Source: Hypsibius dujardini (Eukaryota; Tardigrada; Eutardigrada; Parachela; Hypsibiidae). Taken from it: 20,498 bases of DNA. Position numbers and translations under genes: made by a program. Positions 10,756-20,330 of the stretch are shown here, in pieces. Numbering within the stretch: position 1 is the stretch's first letter; each line of letters starts with the position of its first letter. Under the pieces are notes generated by a model that searched no databases, had not been told where the DNA came from, and worked only from the letters and a program-made list of their open reading frames with translations. Where the stretch lies: NCBI GenBank assembly GCA_001579985.1, contig LRSR01008062.1:1-20498 (forward strand). Direction: 5' to 3'.

Positions 10756-12008
10756 GGCTTTTCAATAGAAAAAAAAACGTCTGAACAGAGTCGAAATGAT
10801 AATTTCTTACAGACATACGGTGACAACACCTGGATGGAAAAATGAAGGAAAGCGGTCCAATTTTCAAAAAACAATGTCGCTTTTTGAATTAAACCCCTAA
10901 CCACGCCCATCGCCCCGCCTTCCTCTGGGGAACAAGAAGACGAACCAGTGTGCTGAAAAGAGCTGAGGCCAAATTAATCACAGAACAAATTGCGTAATCT
11001 GTACTCAGTGTGAGTGTTAACGCTTCGAACGGAGAGAATTTAGGAATAAATCGAACAGCGGATGCTGATTCTGATTGATTGAAGCTAGGAAAAGGAAGAG
11101 AGGAGGGGGATAATCGACTCTTTCTACGACGCCTCCACTGTGTGCGCCGCTTTGGCAATGGATAAATATCAAACTTTACGATCTCAAATTAACAATTTAA
11201 TTCTCATGATCACTGGTGCTGCTGCCTTACCGGAGAAGTCCTTTACGCCTTCGTTCTTTGTTCAGCAGATGTTGCTGTACATGCGACTGGTGCCGTGCTT
11301 CTGCTTTCTCTGGATTTACACGAAGATAACGACTGAACCGAGAACTCGCTCGAAGAACGCGAAGTTGGGTGATGCCGCGAGGACTGCTGCTGCTGCTGCT
11401 GCTAGAAACAGTCAGCCTCAACAACGCCCAATGTAAACTTCATCTTTTGGCTTCACTGGCATTCCGTCATGACTGGTTTGGCTACGAGCTATCATTTATG
11501 GAAATGGGAAACTGGATTGAGTTTCTGGATTGAGTTTCCGGTGTGAGCAAAACTGAGTTGACGAGCGCATGCGTTGCTGGATTGTGTGGAGACAAACAGA
11601 TCTTCAAGAAAAGGTGAGATATTTCGTATTGATTGCTTAGGGCTTGATTGGTTGATTAGCTTGAAGCTGACGTCGGATGTACACACGTGACAAAAACCTT
11701 GCACTAACCGAGCTAAGCCATTACACTCGTTGACGCATGGCTAAGCATAGGCCCGAGTGAAAGTGCTGATTCAGTCAGCGTCAGGTTTTTGCTACGTGTG
11801 TATCTTCAATGGCGATCGCACAGTGATTGATTGAAATATGACCGAGTTTCCTCAGTCAAGATTTTCGTACCAATTATTTATGTTAAGACTTAGCAAATTT
11901 TCTGAATGATGCAGAAACAGTCCACATCCTTGGGCTAAATTTGGTTGTGCTTCCAGGTGTTTATCATTGGTTGATTGATTGAATTGTTACTGGTGCTATT
12001 CATTTCTG
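10756..12008. promoter_or_regulatory. Divergent spacer between RNMT and CEP83-like genes
   Basis: Both neighbouring genes start outward from this stretch, so it must hold their promoters and 5' UTRs. It contains TTGATTGATTGA words near 11075, 11640, 11825 and 11970 on the + strand, and a candidate small gene (11158-11436). No clear TATA box stands out. Confidence 0.5.
11158..11436 (+). CDS. Candidate 92-aa single-pass membrane protein
   Basis: I do not recognise the family. The ATG has a favourable context (G at -3, G at +4), and the frame stays open to TAA at 11434-11436. The protein has a polar N-terminus starting MDKYQTLR, a hydrophobic segment around residues 39-56 (LLYMRLVPCFCFLWIY), then a basic tail (TRSKNAK), a run of Ala encoded by GCT repeats, and a Gln/Pro-rich end. 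The order membrane segment then positive tail would suit a small tail-proximal membrane protein of the ER or mitochondria. It lies in the divergent spacer on the CEP83 strand. The frame is open for about 23 codons upstream of the ATG, and a GTAAAC near the stop could act as a splice donor, so it could be one exon of a larger gene or a chance ORF. Confidence 0.42.
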   Translation: MDKYQTLRSQINNLILMITGAAALPEKSFTPSFFVQQMLLYMRLVPCFCFLWIYTKITTEPRTRSKNAKLGDAARTAAAAAARNSQPQQRPM

Positions 12009-14636
12009 ATGGCGAGCTTCAAAGCGGCGCAGTTTACGACCTTCCCGCAGGATTCGCTGGAAGAATATGCTAAGGCGCTGGATGTGGAGAAGGCCCGTGC
12101 CGAGGAGAGTGAACGGATGTATATGGTGCTCAAGAAGATCCACGAAGAGTGAGTTCGTCGAGTCAACGCCGTCTCTAACTGTCCGGTTGTTTGGTTGATT
12201 GTTGATTGATTCGGTTCTAACTTTATGTATTTAATTGTCTCGATTGAGGGTGTCAGCGGTTTTTTTTCAAGTACGTATCCGTCCATTTTAATTCGTGGTA
12301 TAGTTTTTGTCTTAACGTGGGATTCTTTTTCTACAGCTGTGCCGAGGAATTTCGGGTGACGCAAAACCAGACGCAGAAGCTCTTCGGCGAGTTAGAGCAA
12401 CGTCTCCAGAAGTCCGACGAGGCCGGCCGCGAACTTCGGCGCACCATCGTCGAGCAGGCGCGAGATATTTCCGAACTCCGACTGACTCAGTTGACGCCGC
12501 AGAAACAGGAGGTGCTTCGCTTATCAGTGCAAGCTGAGTTGGAGAAGCAGTATCATGCGAAGTTGCGGGCGTTGCATGAGGATAACACTGCGTTGAAGTC
12601 GAAGGTCGCCGGACTGATCTACGAGAATAGCGCGCTGACCGGCGACTTGGAGACGCGGGAGGTAGAGTTTAAAAGGGCGAAGAGTGATTTGGCGGCGAAG
12701 TATGAACGGAAGTTGGATGATTGGAAACGTGAGAAGGACGCAGCTGCGTTGGTGGTGCCCGCGGTGGATGTGCAACGACACCGGCAGCTCCAGCGGGATA
12801 ATGAGGGACTAGAGGTCCGGGTGAAGGCGCAGCAAGCGGAAATGGAGACTATACGGGCTGGCGAGGCGAAACGCGCTGAAGAGGCTCATGCTACATTCAA
12901 GGCGCAGACTCAGAGAGTAGCGGAGTTGACGTTGAAAGTTGAAAGCCTGAAGGTGAGATTAGGCAGGCAAATAGACAGACAGACAAGCAGGCACGCAGAA
13001 CAGACAGACAGACAGGCAAATGGGCGGACGGATGGACGAACGGATAGATTCTGATTTTTATTTCATTTACCACCTAGTTTTTGTTACTGTCGAGCTCGGA
13101 TTTTTTTCAGGCGGAGCTGGATGGCCAGAAGCGACAGACAGATGCCTTACGAGTGCAAGTATCGGAGCTGGCCACTGCAAATGCTCATCTTCACCAAAGG
13201 AACGAACTTCTAATTGATGAAAAGCTCGCGTTTGATTCCGAACGAGAAAGCCTCCTGCACCGGCATCAGATTGAGTTGGCTAATGAGCGAGGAAAGTCAG
13301 TCACGGAAAAGACAGCTCTGAAGAAGGAGGCTGACTCTTTGTCTGCTGAAATTGAAAGTGTGTTTGAGCAGTCAGAATCAACATTTACTGGCTTGGCTCG
13401 CCCTATGAACGTCTGATGTTACGTTTTTATACGGTTTTTCAGTAATCAAGGGACAACTGGATTCGGCCAAAAAGACAGTCGAATTGCAACGAAGTACAGT
13501 GACAGCGAAGGAGCATGAGACTCAACTGAAGTTGAATCAGCTGGCGCAGAAGCACGCGTCGGACGTTGCACTAATAGAACACCAAAAGTGAGGCGCCTCA
13601 TTTTACCACGACAATTTCAAAGGTGGAACTGCATAGCTTAATGTATTTTGTCGGTAGACATTTGGCCGAATCGAACCTCAACAGCGCCGAGTCACGGCAT
13701 GAGGAACGTGAGAAGGTGCTTGCTACACTTGCAGAGGATGCTAAGGACGAGGTCCGGCGGACGGAAGCTGTCTCCGCTGGTCTTCGAAATGAGCTCGATG
13801 CCATAAAGTACGGTAGAGTCTTTGTCTGTTTGTCTGTCTGTCGGTCTGTCTCTTATGTCGTTGTCTGTCTATCTGCCTGCCTGCCTGCTTGTCTGCTTGT
13901 CTGCTTGTCTGCCTACCTGCCTGCCTGTCTACTTGTTCGTCCGTCTGCCTATCGTCTGTCTTTCTGTCTGTCTGTTTGTCTGTCTGTCTGTTTGTTGTCT
14001 GTCTGTCTGTCTGTCTGTCTGTCGTTGTGACAGTCCATTTGTCTTTTGGTAGTATTTCTTTTCGCCTGCTCTATTTCGTCACCTTATTGTAACGATATTT
14101 TTTCAGGTTGAGAAACAATGAATACCAACGTATGGAAACCGATTTCATAAAACTCACACAGTCTCACGCTTCGCTGCAAACGGAAGTCAATGATCTTCTT
14201 CGTCAAATTGCATCTACCGAAAAGATCGTCCGGGCCGTGCAGGATGAGAAAGGCCATCTGGAGCAGGAAATAGCTAGCTTGCGCAACCGCCACCACGAGC
14301 AGCAACTTGATGTCGTCAAAGCACAAGCTGCATGCGAGGCCAAACTGCAGGAAGCTCAGATCGGCTGGAACGAAAAGCGGGACAGCTACGTGGTTTATGT
14401 GAGACGGCAAGATGAAATGCTGCGGAAGGGCAAGACCCGACTGGTTGACCTGTCGGAGAAACATAAGGCGCTTCGGAAACAGCAGCGCACTTTCCGGAAA
14501 AAGGTCGCTGCGGTGGTGTTCGAGTTGGTGAGTGTAGTCAATGCTAAGACTGCTCTCCTGGACCTTTCAAAGTAAGTATTTAAAAGAACCGGTGTCTGTC
14601 TGCCTGTCTCTCTGTCTCTCTGTCTCTCTGTCTGTT

Positions 14637-14667
<31 letters not shown>

Positions 14668-15249
14668 TTGTCGACCTGTCTGTTTGTCTGTCTGTCTGTT
14701 TGTCGACCTGTATGTTTGTCGACCTGTCTGTCTGTGGACCTGTGCGAAGAATCACGGTTGATGTTGTGTCTTAAAAATCTTTAATTTTAGGGGATTTGTA
14801 ACACCTGCGGATTACAAAAGCGTCCTGGACGAACTGACGACCTTGAAAGCCAAGATGACTCGTCTGAAATCTATGGCAGTTCCCGAGGCCACATCGCTTC
14901 CTGCTGTGCCAAGTGGTCGCGTTAGCCGACTGGCCTCCACCAAATCCATCAGCGAACATTTTGACAGAGCTGCGGAAATTAAGGTATAGAATTCCGAAAA
15001 ACCTTCCTCTTATTCTTTGGAGTTTCTCTTCGTGTTTGTTTTTTCTGAAAGATTTTTTTGCAGAACTCAAAGCCTTCGGCCAATACCGAATCCGAGGATG
15101 ATCTCAAAGAACTCATGGAACGATTGAAGCAGCTGGGCTTGACTGACGGTCAGGACGGCGGTGACAGCAGCGAATCTTCCGATGTCGAGTCTCTTGCGAA
15201 TTTTGCCTCAACGATGACCAAGATACCGCCAGCTCCGTCCATTGGTTGA
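12009..15249 (+). CDS. CEP83: CEP83-like centriole distal-appendage coiled-coil protein
   Basis: Eight exons join in phase: 12009-12148, 12337-12952, 13111-13357, 13443-13587, 13658-13807, 14107-14571, 14791-14983 and 15064-15249. They encode 713 residues, close to the roughly 700 of animal CEP83 (CCDC41). An in-frame TGA about 11 codons upstream supports the ATG. The protein is almost wholly coiled coil. CEP83-like traits are the LTQLTPQKQEVLRL block (about residues 91-104), the late W-x-EKR...RKKV region and the PADYKSVLDEL segment that follows it; the C-terminus is acidic and Ser-rich (DDLKELMERL, then SSESSD). CEP83 anchors distal appendages that dock the mother centriole to membrane and start ciliogenesis. 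Introns 2, 5 and 6 carry CAGA or CTGT tracts. The coiled-coil content makes orthology weaker than for RNMT; another centrosomal coiled-coil protein is the alternative. Confidence 0.75.
12961..13048. repeat. CAGA tract in CEP83-like intron 2
   Basis: CAGA/CAGG units begin eight bases after the donor GTGAGA (12953) and stop before the acceptor tract. Exon 2 reads open through much of it, giving an artefactual RQTDRQ tail. Confidence 0.9.
13822..14024. repeat. CTGT tract in CEP83-like intron 5
   Basis: About 200 bp of CTGT units with CTGC and CTTGT variants fill two thirds of intron 5 (13808-14106). The tract is open in all three + frames and yields LSVC-type artefact peptides. Confidence 0.92.
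14593..14742. repeat. CTGT tract in CEP83-like intron 6
   Basis: CTGT units with CTCT and TTGT variants occupy most of intron 6 (14572-14790). Toward the 3' end a longer word, TTTGTCGACCTGT, recurs three times, showing secondary expansion of a variant. Confidence 0.92.
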
Positions 15250-15513
15250 TGCTAGACCTCCGCGTCTGTGTTGGCACTTTACTCCGTCCCGATCTCCTTG
15301 ATACCTCTAAGAATGGCGCCAGGCATTACCCCCCCCCCATGCATCATCCGGTCCTGACTGAAATTTTTTTGGTCATGCATAAAGTTTATATACGAAAAAC
15401 TAATTTCCGAAGGTCTGAAAGCCTGAATATATTCTGATTGGTCCTTTTTTGGAGGACCATTTTGTTCTTCATCAGTTCCAGAAAAACTGGGCAAATCAAC
15501 ACCCGCTGCCAGT
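15250..15513. other. Convergent 3' spacer with hairpin
   Basis: The CEP83-like stop (15249) and the WD40 stop (15514) face each other across 264 bp, so both 3' UTRs must end or overlap here. TGGTCCT (15439-15445) and AGGACCA (15453-15459) form a 7-bp stem with a 7-base T-rich loop. On the minus strand AATAAA (15518-15513) overlaps the WD40 stop codon. No canonical AATAAA is visible for the + strand gene. Confidence 0.5.
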
Positions 15514-17508
15514 TTATTTGATTTTTTTCTCGTCTAAGTCTACCGCAATAGTCACCGGGCGATTGGTACAAGCCCTCCACATTTTGATCGTCCCATCATA
15601 GCTGGACGTGACGTAATGCGGCTCACTGTACAGGCGATGGACGTGAAAAATGCCCGTTATTATCTGCTGATGGCCGGTGTGCTTCTTGATCAGCTTCAGA
15701 TCATCCGGGTCGTAAATCTGCAGTTCGTTCCCGACTGCGGCCAGTATCCAGCCATAGTCGTGATCGGTCTTCAGCACTTGAATCGAACTGGAGCATTGGA
15801 CCAAGGCCAAGCGCGTGCCGGGCTCTGTGGCTGACCACATCCGGATGGTTGCGTCCTGCCCGGAACTGACCCACGCTCCATATTGTTCCATCCACTTTAC
15901 CTAAAGTCACAAGTGAAAAGCGCGGAATTACGAAAATAATATTATATTGGGCACGAACCTGCCATACTTCGCCGGTGTGGGCATGCCATTTACTGATGAG
16001 TTTCATTTTGCGACCGTGAGTGGAAAATTTTCTCACGTAAAGGTGAGCGTCCCTGCTGGAATAGGCGACCTCGTTTCGTTTAGCCGCGTAAGAGACATCG
16101 GTAATTTGCCCTTCTGCAACCACTGCAGAAAAAACGGTTAAAAAATATCCGTTAATGATCAGGCAGACAAGAGACTCCCGGAGCGGCAGATAAAGAATTA
16201 TAACGAAAGACAAGGCGGATACTAGCGGACCGATCGATCTCAGAAACAAATAATGCATGCCAGACACATCCGTAGTTAAAGACATGAATATAGATAAAGA
16301 CACAGATATGCAAAAGACATAGATACATAGGCACAGAAAGGGGCAAGCACAGACACAGGCATGTCAACAAGCCTTACAGCAGACAATAACTACAGCCGAC
16401 AAAGTGTGTGACAACTATCGTACACTCATATTCGCCCGGTGTCTCCTTTTCCTCCAGCACTTTCGGCTCCGTCTTATCCCGCTTACAGACATCGAAAATC
16501 TGGCCGGTCTTCAAGTTCCACGTTATCAGGCGACGGTCCCAGGCTGTGCTTATGAGGACATGCTGGTCATTCTCCTTATCATATACGTATTCCAATCCCT
16601 GCAAAGCGTTCAGTCATGTACTGTACTTGCAACGAGAAACGAGAATTAAAATAATTAACTGAGGCCTTGAGTAGCTATACATATATCCGCTTACTGAAAC
16701 GCAGGAATCATGTCCCCACAAAATAAAGCGGCAAAAGAATCCGGAAGCCCGATTAAGGTAGTGCCTGTAGATTTTCCAGTCGCTCATTGCAGTCCGCAAT
16801 CGACTCGCCATATCGTGACTGGTCAACGAGTCGCTCGTGTCAACCACGACCGGCAATTCGGGTGGGTCCGGAATGGCCGGTAGGACCGGATCAAGCAAAA
16901 ACAGTTTACCGGACCCGGGTCGGGGTTGCAAATTGCGTCCCTTGGCAGTCTTGTCTGCCGAAAATCGGATGGCGGATTTGCTGGGCAACCGTTCTGTCGC
17001 AGCGGCCACCGCTGCGGACGGTCGTAAAACTGTTCGGATATTCCCAATGATACTGGCGTCGTTTTTGGCGGTTTCCGCAAAATGCTGGGCAAATTCCTCC
17101 GGTTTGGTCTCCACGTCTTCGTAGCCCCAAACGTACATCACCCCGCGTTCGTCACATACCACCAGAAGGTCGAGAGTCTCAATCCAGAGCATGCGTTGAG
17201 TAGGCGACTTTTCATTGATTTTGGTGGTCGGATCGTGATCGTCGGTCTGCTTGCCAGCGTAGTACTTCGGTTGGAGATACGTCGATGGGGTCATGTGATC
17301 ACGTAAGGCAGTGTTGGCGAGCTGAGTTTCGCGAGTTTCTTGTGAGGTCTGCCATTTAACCGGGGCTTCGCGAAGTTTGCGCTGCATGATGAGTTGATCG
17401 TTGGAGAACTTGATTGTGTTGAAACCGGCCTTCTCCCATTTCAAGACATATCCGCTGCTATCACCTGTATCACCGTTATCAGCGCTTAGCCAGCGCCTAT
17501 ACACAACC

Positions 17509-17551
<43 letters not shown>

Positions 17552-19104
17552 GATCTGTCTTTGTGTTTGTGTGTCTGTTTGTCTGTCTGTCTGTAAGTAA
17601 GTATGTATGTCTGTCGGTCTCTGTACTCCAATTTTCTTGCGACAAAAACGTTCCACGAACCAGTGAAAATCGACACAGACTCTTGATCAGTGACGGCTAT
17701 GCTCTCTATCGGTTGATCACACGGGATGCTCAGCACACATCCTCGTGGATTGTAGAACCAATGAAGAATATAATGAGCATCTGTCTGTGCAATCAGGATT
17801 TCCAATTCGTTCGAGTAAGCTAAAAAGCAGATCAAATACTTCTTTTTCCCTCGTTGATAGTCTTCCGCCATTTTCTGAAAGACTTCAATCCACTCGGAAA
17901 TATTCTCTCCCGTCCTGGGATCGACGATTGTTACATTAGGCGCGCCAGAAGAAATCCAAAGTTGTTGTGTCAACGGAATAAAACATAGCCCGGTGATGGA
18001 TGCGGTAAAACCACTGATCACGTGACATAATTGTCCATCACTACTCCATATTTTGACATGACGGTCATAGGAGCCGGTCGCGACAAGACAACCGTCCTCC
18101 TCGTCATGGCGTTTGCATGGTTCGATGCACATGATTCCCGCCGCGTGAGCCTTTTTTACCACATGAGCTGGGCTGAGTTCAGAAGCGTGGTGGAGAACAT
18201 GTTCGTATACCACAAATGTGCCGTCCATTCCACCTATATACCGAGCAAAGAAACGAAGTCAGATAAGCAGAATACCGAAACAAATACAGGTACAGACAGA
18301 CAGACTGACAAACAGACAGACAGACTGACAAACCGACAGATAGGCAGACAGACAGACAGACAGCCAGACAGACAGACGCAGACTTGCACTAGAAACGGAA
18401 CCATTGATTGCAGGCATATACCCAGGCAGGGATACCAGCTGGCAAATGTACGTAGATCAATGCAAGTGAGTATGATTAATAGACAACGGACAGACAAAAC
18501 ATTTCTGACTGTCCTTACCGGAATACAGTCTGTTGTCCTGTGCTGCTAGAGTCCTGACAAAATCTCGATGTGGACAGATCAGGTGCATCCGGTCAACAAG
18601 GATGAAATGTCCGGTTAGCTTGTGAGCATCCAGAGGGAAGAATTTGCAGCCTGATTTCGTGGCAATGACCAGTTGCTTCTTGGCGAAAATAACTGCATCA
18701 AAGATGGGCTCACCTGCAAAAGTCAAACACAGAAGTCAACACGGAAGTCTACCAGAATAACGGAGGCAATCGTGGGATCATCGTGCACTTACTCGGTCTG
18801 TCGAGCCGGCAGACTCACCCAGATAGATTTTGTCTGTGGACAGGGCGCCGGACGACCAGAACACCACAGCGCCATCTATCCCAAAACTGATCATCATCCG
18901 CTGGGAGTGCCAGCAGATGATCCGCACCACCAGACCGCTGTGCTCGCGCGAACGAAACTTGAAGATGTTCTTATTGAGATCATACCCGCGGATCGAGCCG
19001 TCTTTGCAGCCGATCCAGGCCTCTTTCCGCACACTGTTGATGCATACCGTGGTGATGTTGCGGAGCTGGGCGTCGAAGAGGAATTTGGAGTATTCAAGGG
19101 TCAT
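15514..19104 (-). CDS. Double-propeller WD40 repeat protein
   Basis: Exons on the minus strand are 19104-18819, 18713-18519, 18233-17661, 17464-16695, 16598-16424, 16122-15959 and 15900-15514. All phases agree and give 849 residues. WD-type strands are visible near residues 16-42, 59-84, 143-170, 190-228 (GSYDRHVKIW), 232-270, 335-362 (FTGDSSGYVLKW), 430-455, 601-637 (STAWDRRLITW), 672-699, 714-745 (SSGQDATIRMW), 765-785 and 790-830 (SSYDGTIKMW). That is about twelve blades, so probably two seven-bladed propellers, with a low-complexity linker near 455-590. WD40 propellers are protein-interaction scaffolds; I do not recognise a named family, and a specific role cannot be given. Donors at 17660 and 15958 are GTTCGT. 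The ATG has A at -3, but the frame stays open upstream to an AG at 19235-19234, so the N-terminus is uncertain. Confidence 0.85.
17508..17616. repeat. CTGT tract in WD40 gene intron 3
   Basis: Ten or so uninterrupted CTGT units followed by degenerate TTTGTCTGT and GTAAGTATGT words, lying inside the intron 17660-17465. Sense to the gene it reads ACAG, offering many cryptic acceptor-like AG sites before the chosen one at 17466-17465. Confidence 0.92.
18291..18383. repeat. CAGA tract in WD40 gene intron 2
   Basis: CAGA units with CTGA and CAAA variants inside the intron 18518-18234. Sense to the gene it reads CTGT, the opposite orientation to the tract in the next intron of the same gene. Confidence 0.9.
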
Positions 19105-19683
19105 AATTACAACCAACAATAAACAAACGCACTGATCAACAAGGCTAATTTTAGATTTCCGATTGAGAAATCGGCCGTACCACGTCTTGGCGTGATGTCG
19201 TGCTGTGTTGTCAAGGTAAGCCGATGTTTCAATCTAACAATTAAGAAAGATAGAAGCATGCAGTTAAAGATTGATGCGAATTAATATCAAGAAAAACGAA
19301 ATATTAGAACCAATTAAAAGATATTAAATTAAACACTGACTAACTTCTAACTGACTAAAATTTCGCTGACAAATATTCTGTTATCTCAACGGACAGTCAC
19401 AGATACGCTTTCAGAGAAAGGACGACAGACATACGATGTCATACATCCAGACAATTAACAAATACACGGAGAACAGAAAACCAAAACATTTATCTGACTG
19501 CAGCTTGATGCTTTAATGAAGAAAAGCTCCGGTAAGAAAGTAGAAAAGAAAGAACTTTAGAGAGACGGCATCAACAAGGAAGATTTAACCGAGACCAAAC
19601 AGTGATACAACGACACTAATGCCACTCTCCAAGACTCGAAATCAACATCAACAAATTGAGCAAAACATAGAAGGACTATCCGT
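19105..19683. other. Spacer between two tandem minus-strand genes
   Basis: It holds the WD40 promoter or 5' exon and the 3' flank of the upstream gene. The frame of the WD40 gene is open from 19233 (after an AG acceptor-like site) to the proposed ATG. An AT-rich part lies at 19265-19345. An ATTAAA on the minus strand (19517-19512) could be the poly(A) signal of the upstream gene. Confidence 0.4.
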
Positions 19684-20277
19684 CTATTCGGCATCCATCG
19701 CAGTATCTTCCTCATCCGACAGCTCATTCAGCCCGAGAGTTTCAATGTCCTCCACCGTTAAATCACCGTCCTCCGAATCACCGTGAAGTTTCCGCGCCGA
19801 CTCTTCTTCCGGCCCCGTTTTCGGTTCCCCGTCGTCCTCTTCCTCCTCCGAATCGCCGTCTCCCTCCGGAAGCGAAACCACGGGAACTCCCCTGAACATT
19901 CCAAACTCCTGGAACTTCGCCACAATCCAACCGTTTTTCGGTGCCAACGCAGGATCTTCGCGGAAAATGGCTTTGGACATTTCTAACCGAAGTCGCTCCA
20001 TGGTACCGGCCTTGAAGAATCCTTCAACGAAATCGCAGCTGTCAGTTTGACGCTCTGGCGACGTAATTACGGCCATCAACTCTGGAATGTCGACCATATT
20101 GGTCAACTGCATGATGAACTGGAAGCCTCGGGCATGAGCAGGCGTCTGACCCTTATTGTTCTGGAGGATCTTGTTCACAATCGTTTTAACAATCAAATCA
20201 CGCGGCGTTTGCTTCTGCTTCTTCATCACCGTCTGTTTTGGGCGGAAAAGGGCTTGATTGATTCGGTAATCCAGGAC
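19684..20277 (-). CDS. Last exon of an unrecognised protein with acidic tail
   Basis: An acceptor TTTTCAG precedes position 20277, and the frame then stays open for 197 codons to TAG. The exon starts VLDYRINQAL, followed by a helical, basic-to-neutral region (residues 1-130 of the exon) including KTIVNKILQNNKG and MQLTNMVDIPEL. It ends in about 65 residues dominated by Asp, Glu and Ser (EEEEDD, LTVEDIETL, LSDEED). Such tails are common in nucleolar, chromatin-associated and chaperone-like proteins, but I recognise no domain and assign no function. The gene is partial: earlier exons lie beyond 20498. An ATG at 20313 is in the same frame, so translation from there through the acceptor is possible but less likely. 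Confidence 0.65.
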   Translation of the reverse strand, partial: VLDYRINQALFRPKQTVMKKQKQTPRDLIVKTIVNKILQNNKGQTPAHARGFQFIMQLTNMVDIPELMAVITSPERQTDSCDFVEGFFKAGTMERLRLEMSKAIFREDPALAPKNGWIVAKFQEFGMFRGVPVVSLPEGDGDSEEEEDDGEPKTGPEEESARKLHGDSEDGDLTVEDIETLGLNELSDEEDTAMDAE

Positions 20278-20330
20278 CTGAAAAGAAACGTCTGACTGTG
20301 GGCTTCTCCGCATATTTCTCTGTTAATTTG

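Noticed and set aside
10889-11158. Minus-strand 89-codon frame overlapping the start of the small + strand ORF
   Set aside because: Basic, serine-rich low-complexity sequence with no support. It also lies in the presumed RNMT promoter region.
12953-13054. C-terminal extension of CEP83-like exon 2 reading through to 13054
   Set aside because: The extension is the CAGA tract of intron 2. A GTGAGA donor and a strong acceptor at 13110 restore the coiled-coil frame.
13822-14092. Long open frames encoding LSVC or DRQT repeat peptides here and at 5598-5939, 14541-14774, 17563-17650 and 18234-18497
   Set aside because: A four-base CTGT or CAGA repeat has no stop in any frame, so such ORFs are automatic. 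They lie in introns or spacers.
17465-17660. Reading the WD40 gene through intron 3 as continuous coding sequence
   Set aside because: The frame ends shortly after the repeat. Splicing G/GTTCGT to the acceptor at 17466-17465 rebuilds a standard WD strand (FTGDSSGYVLKW).
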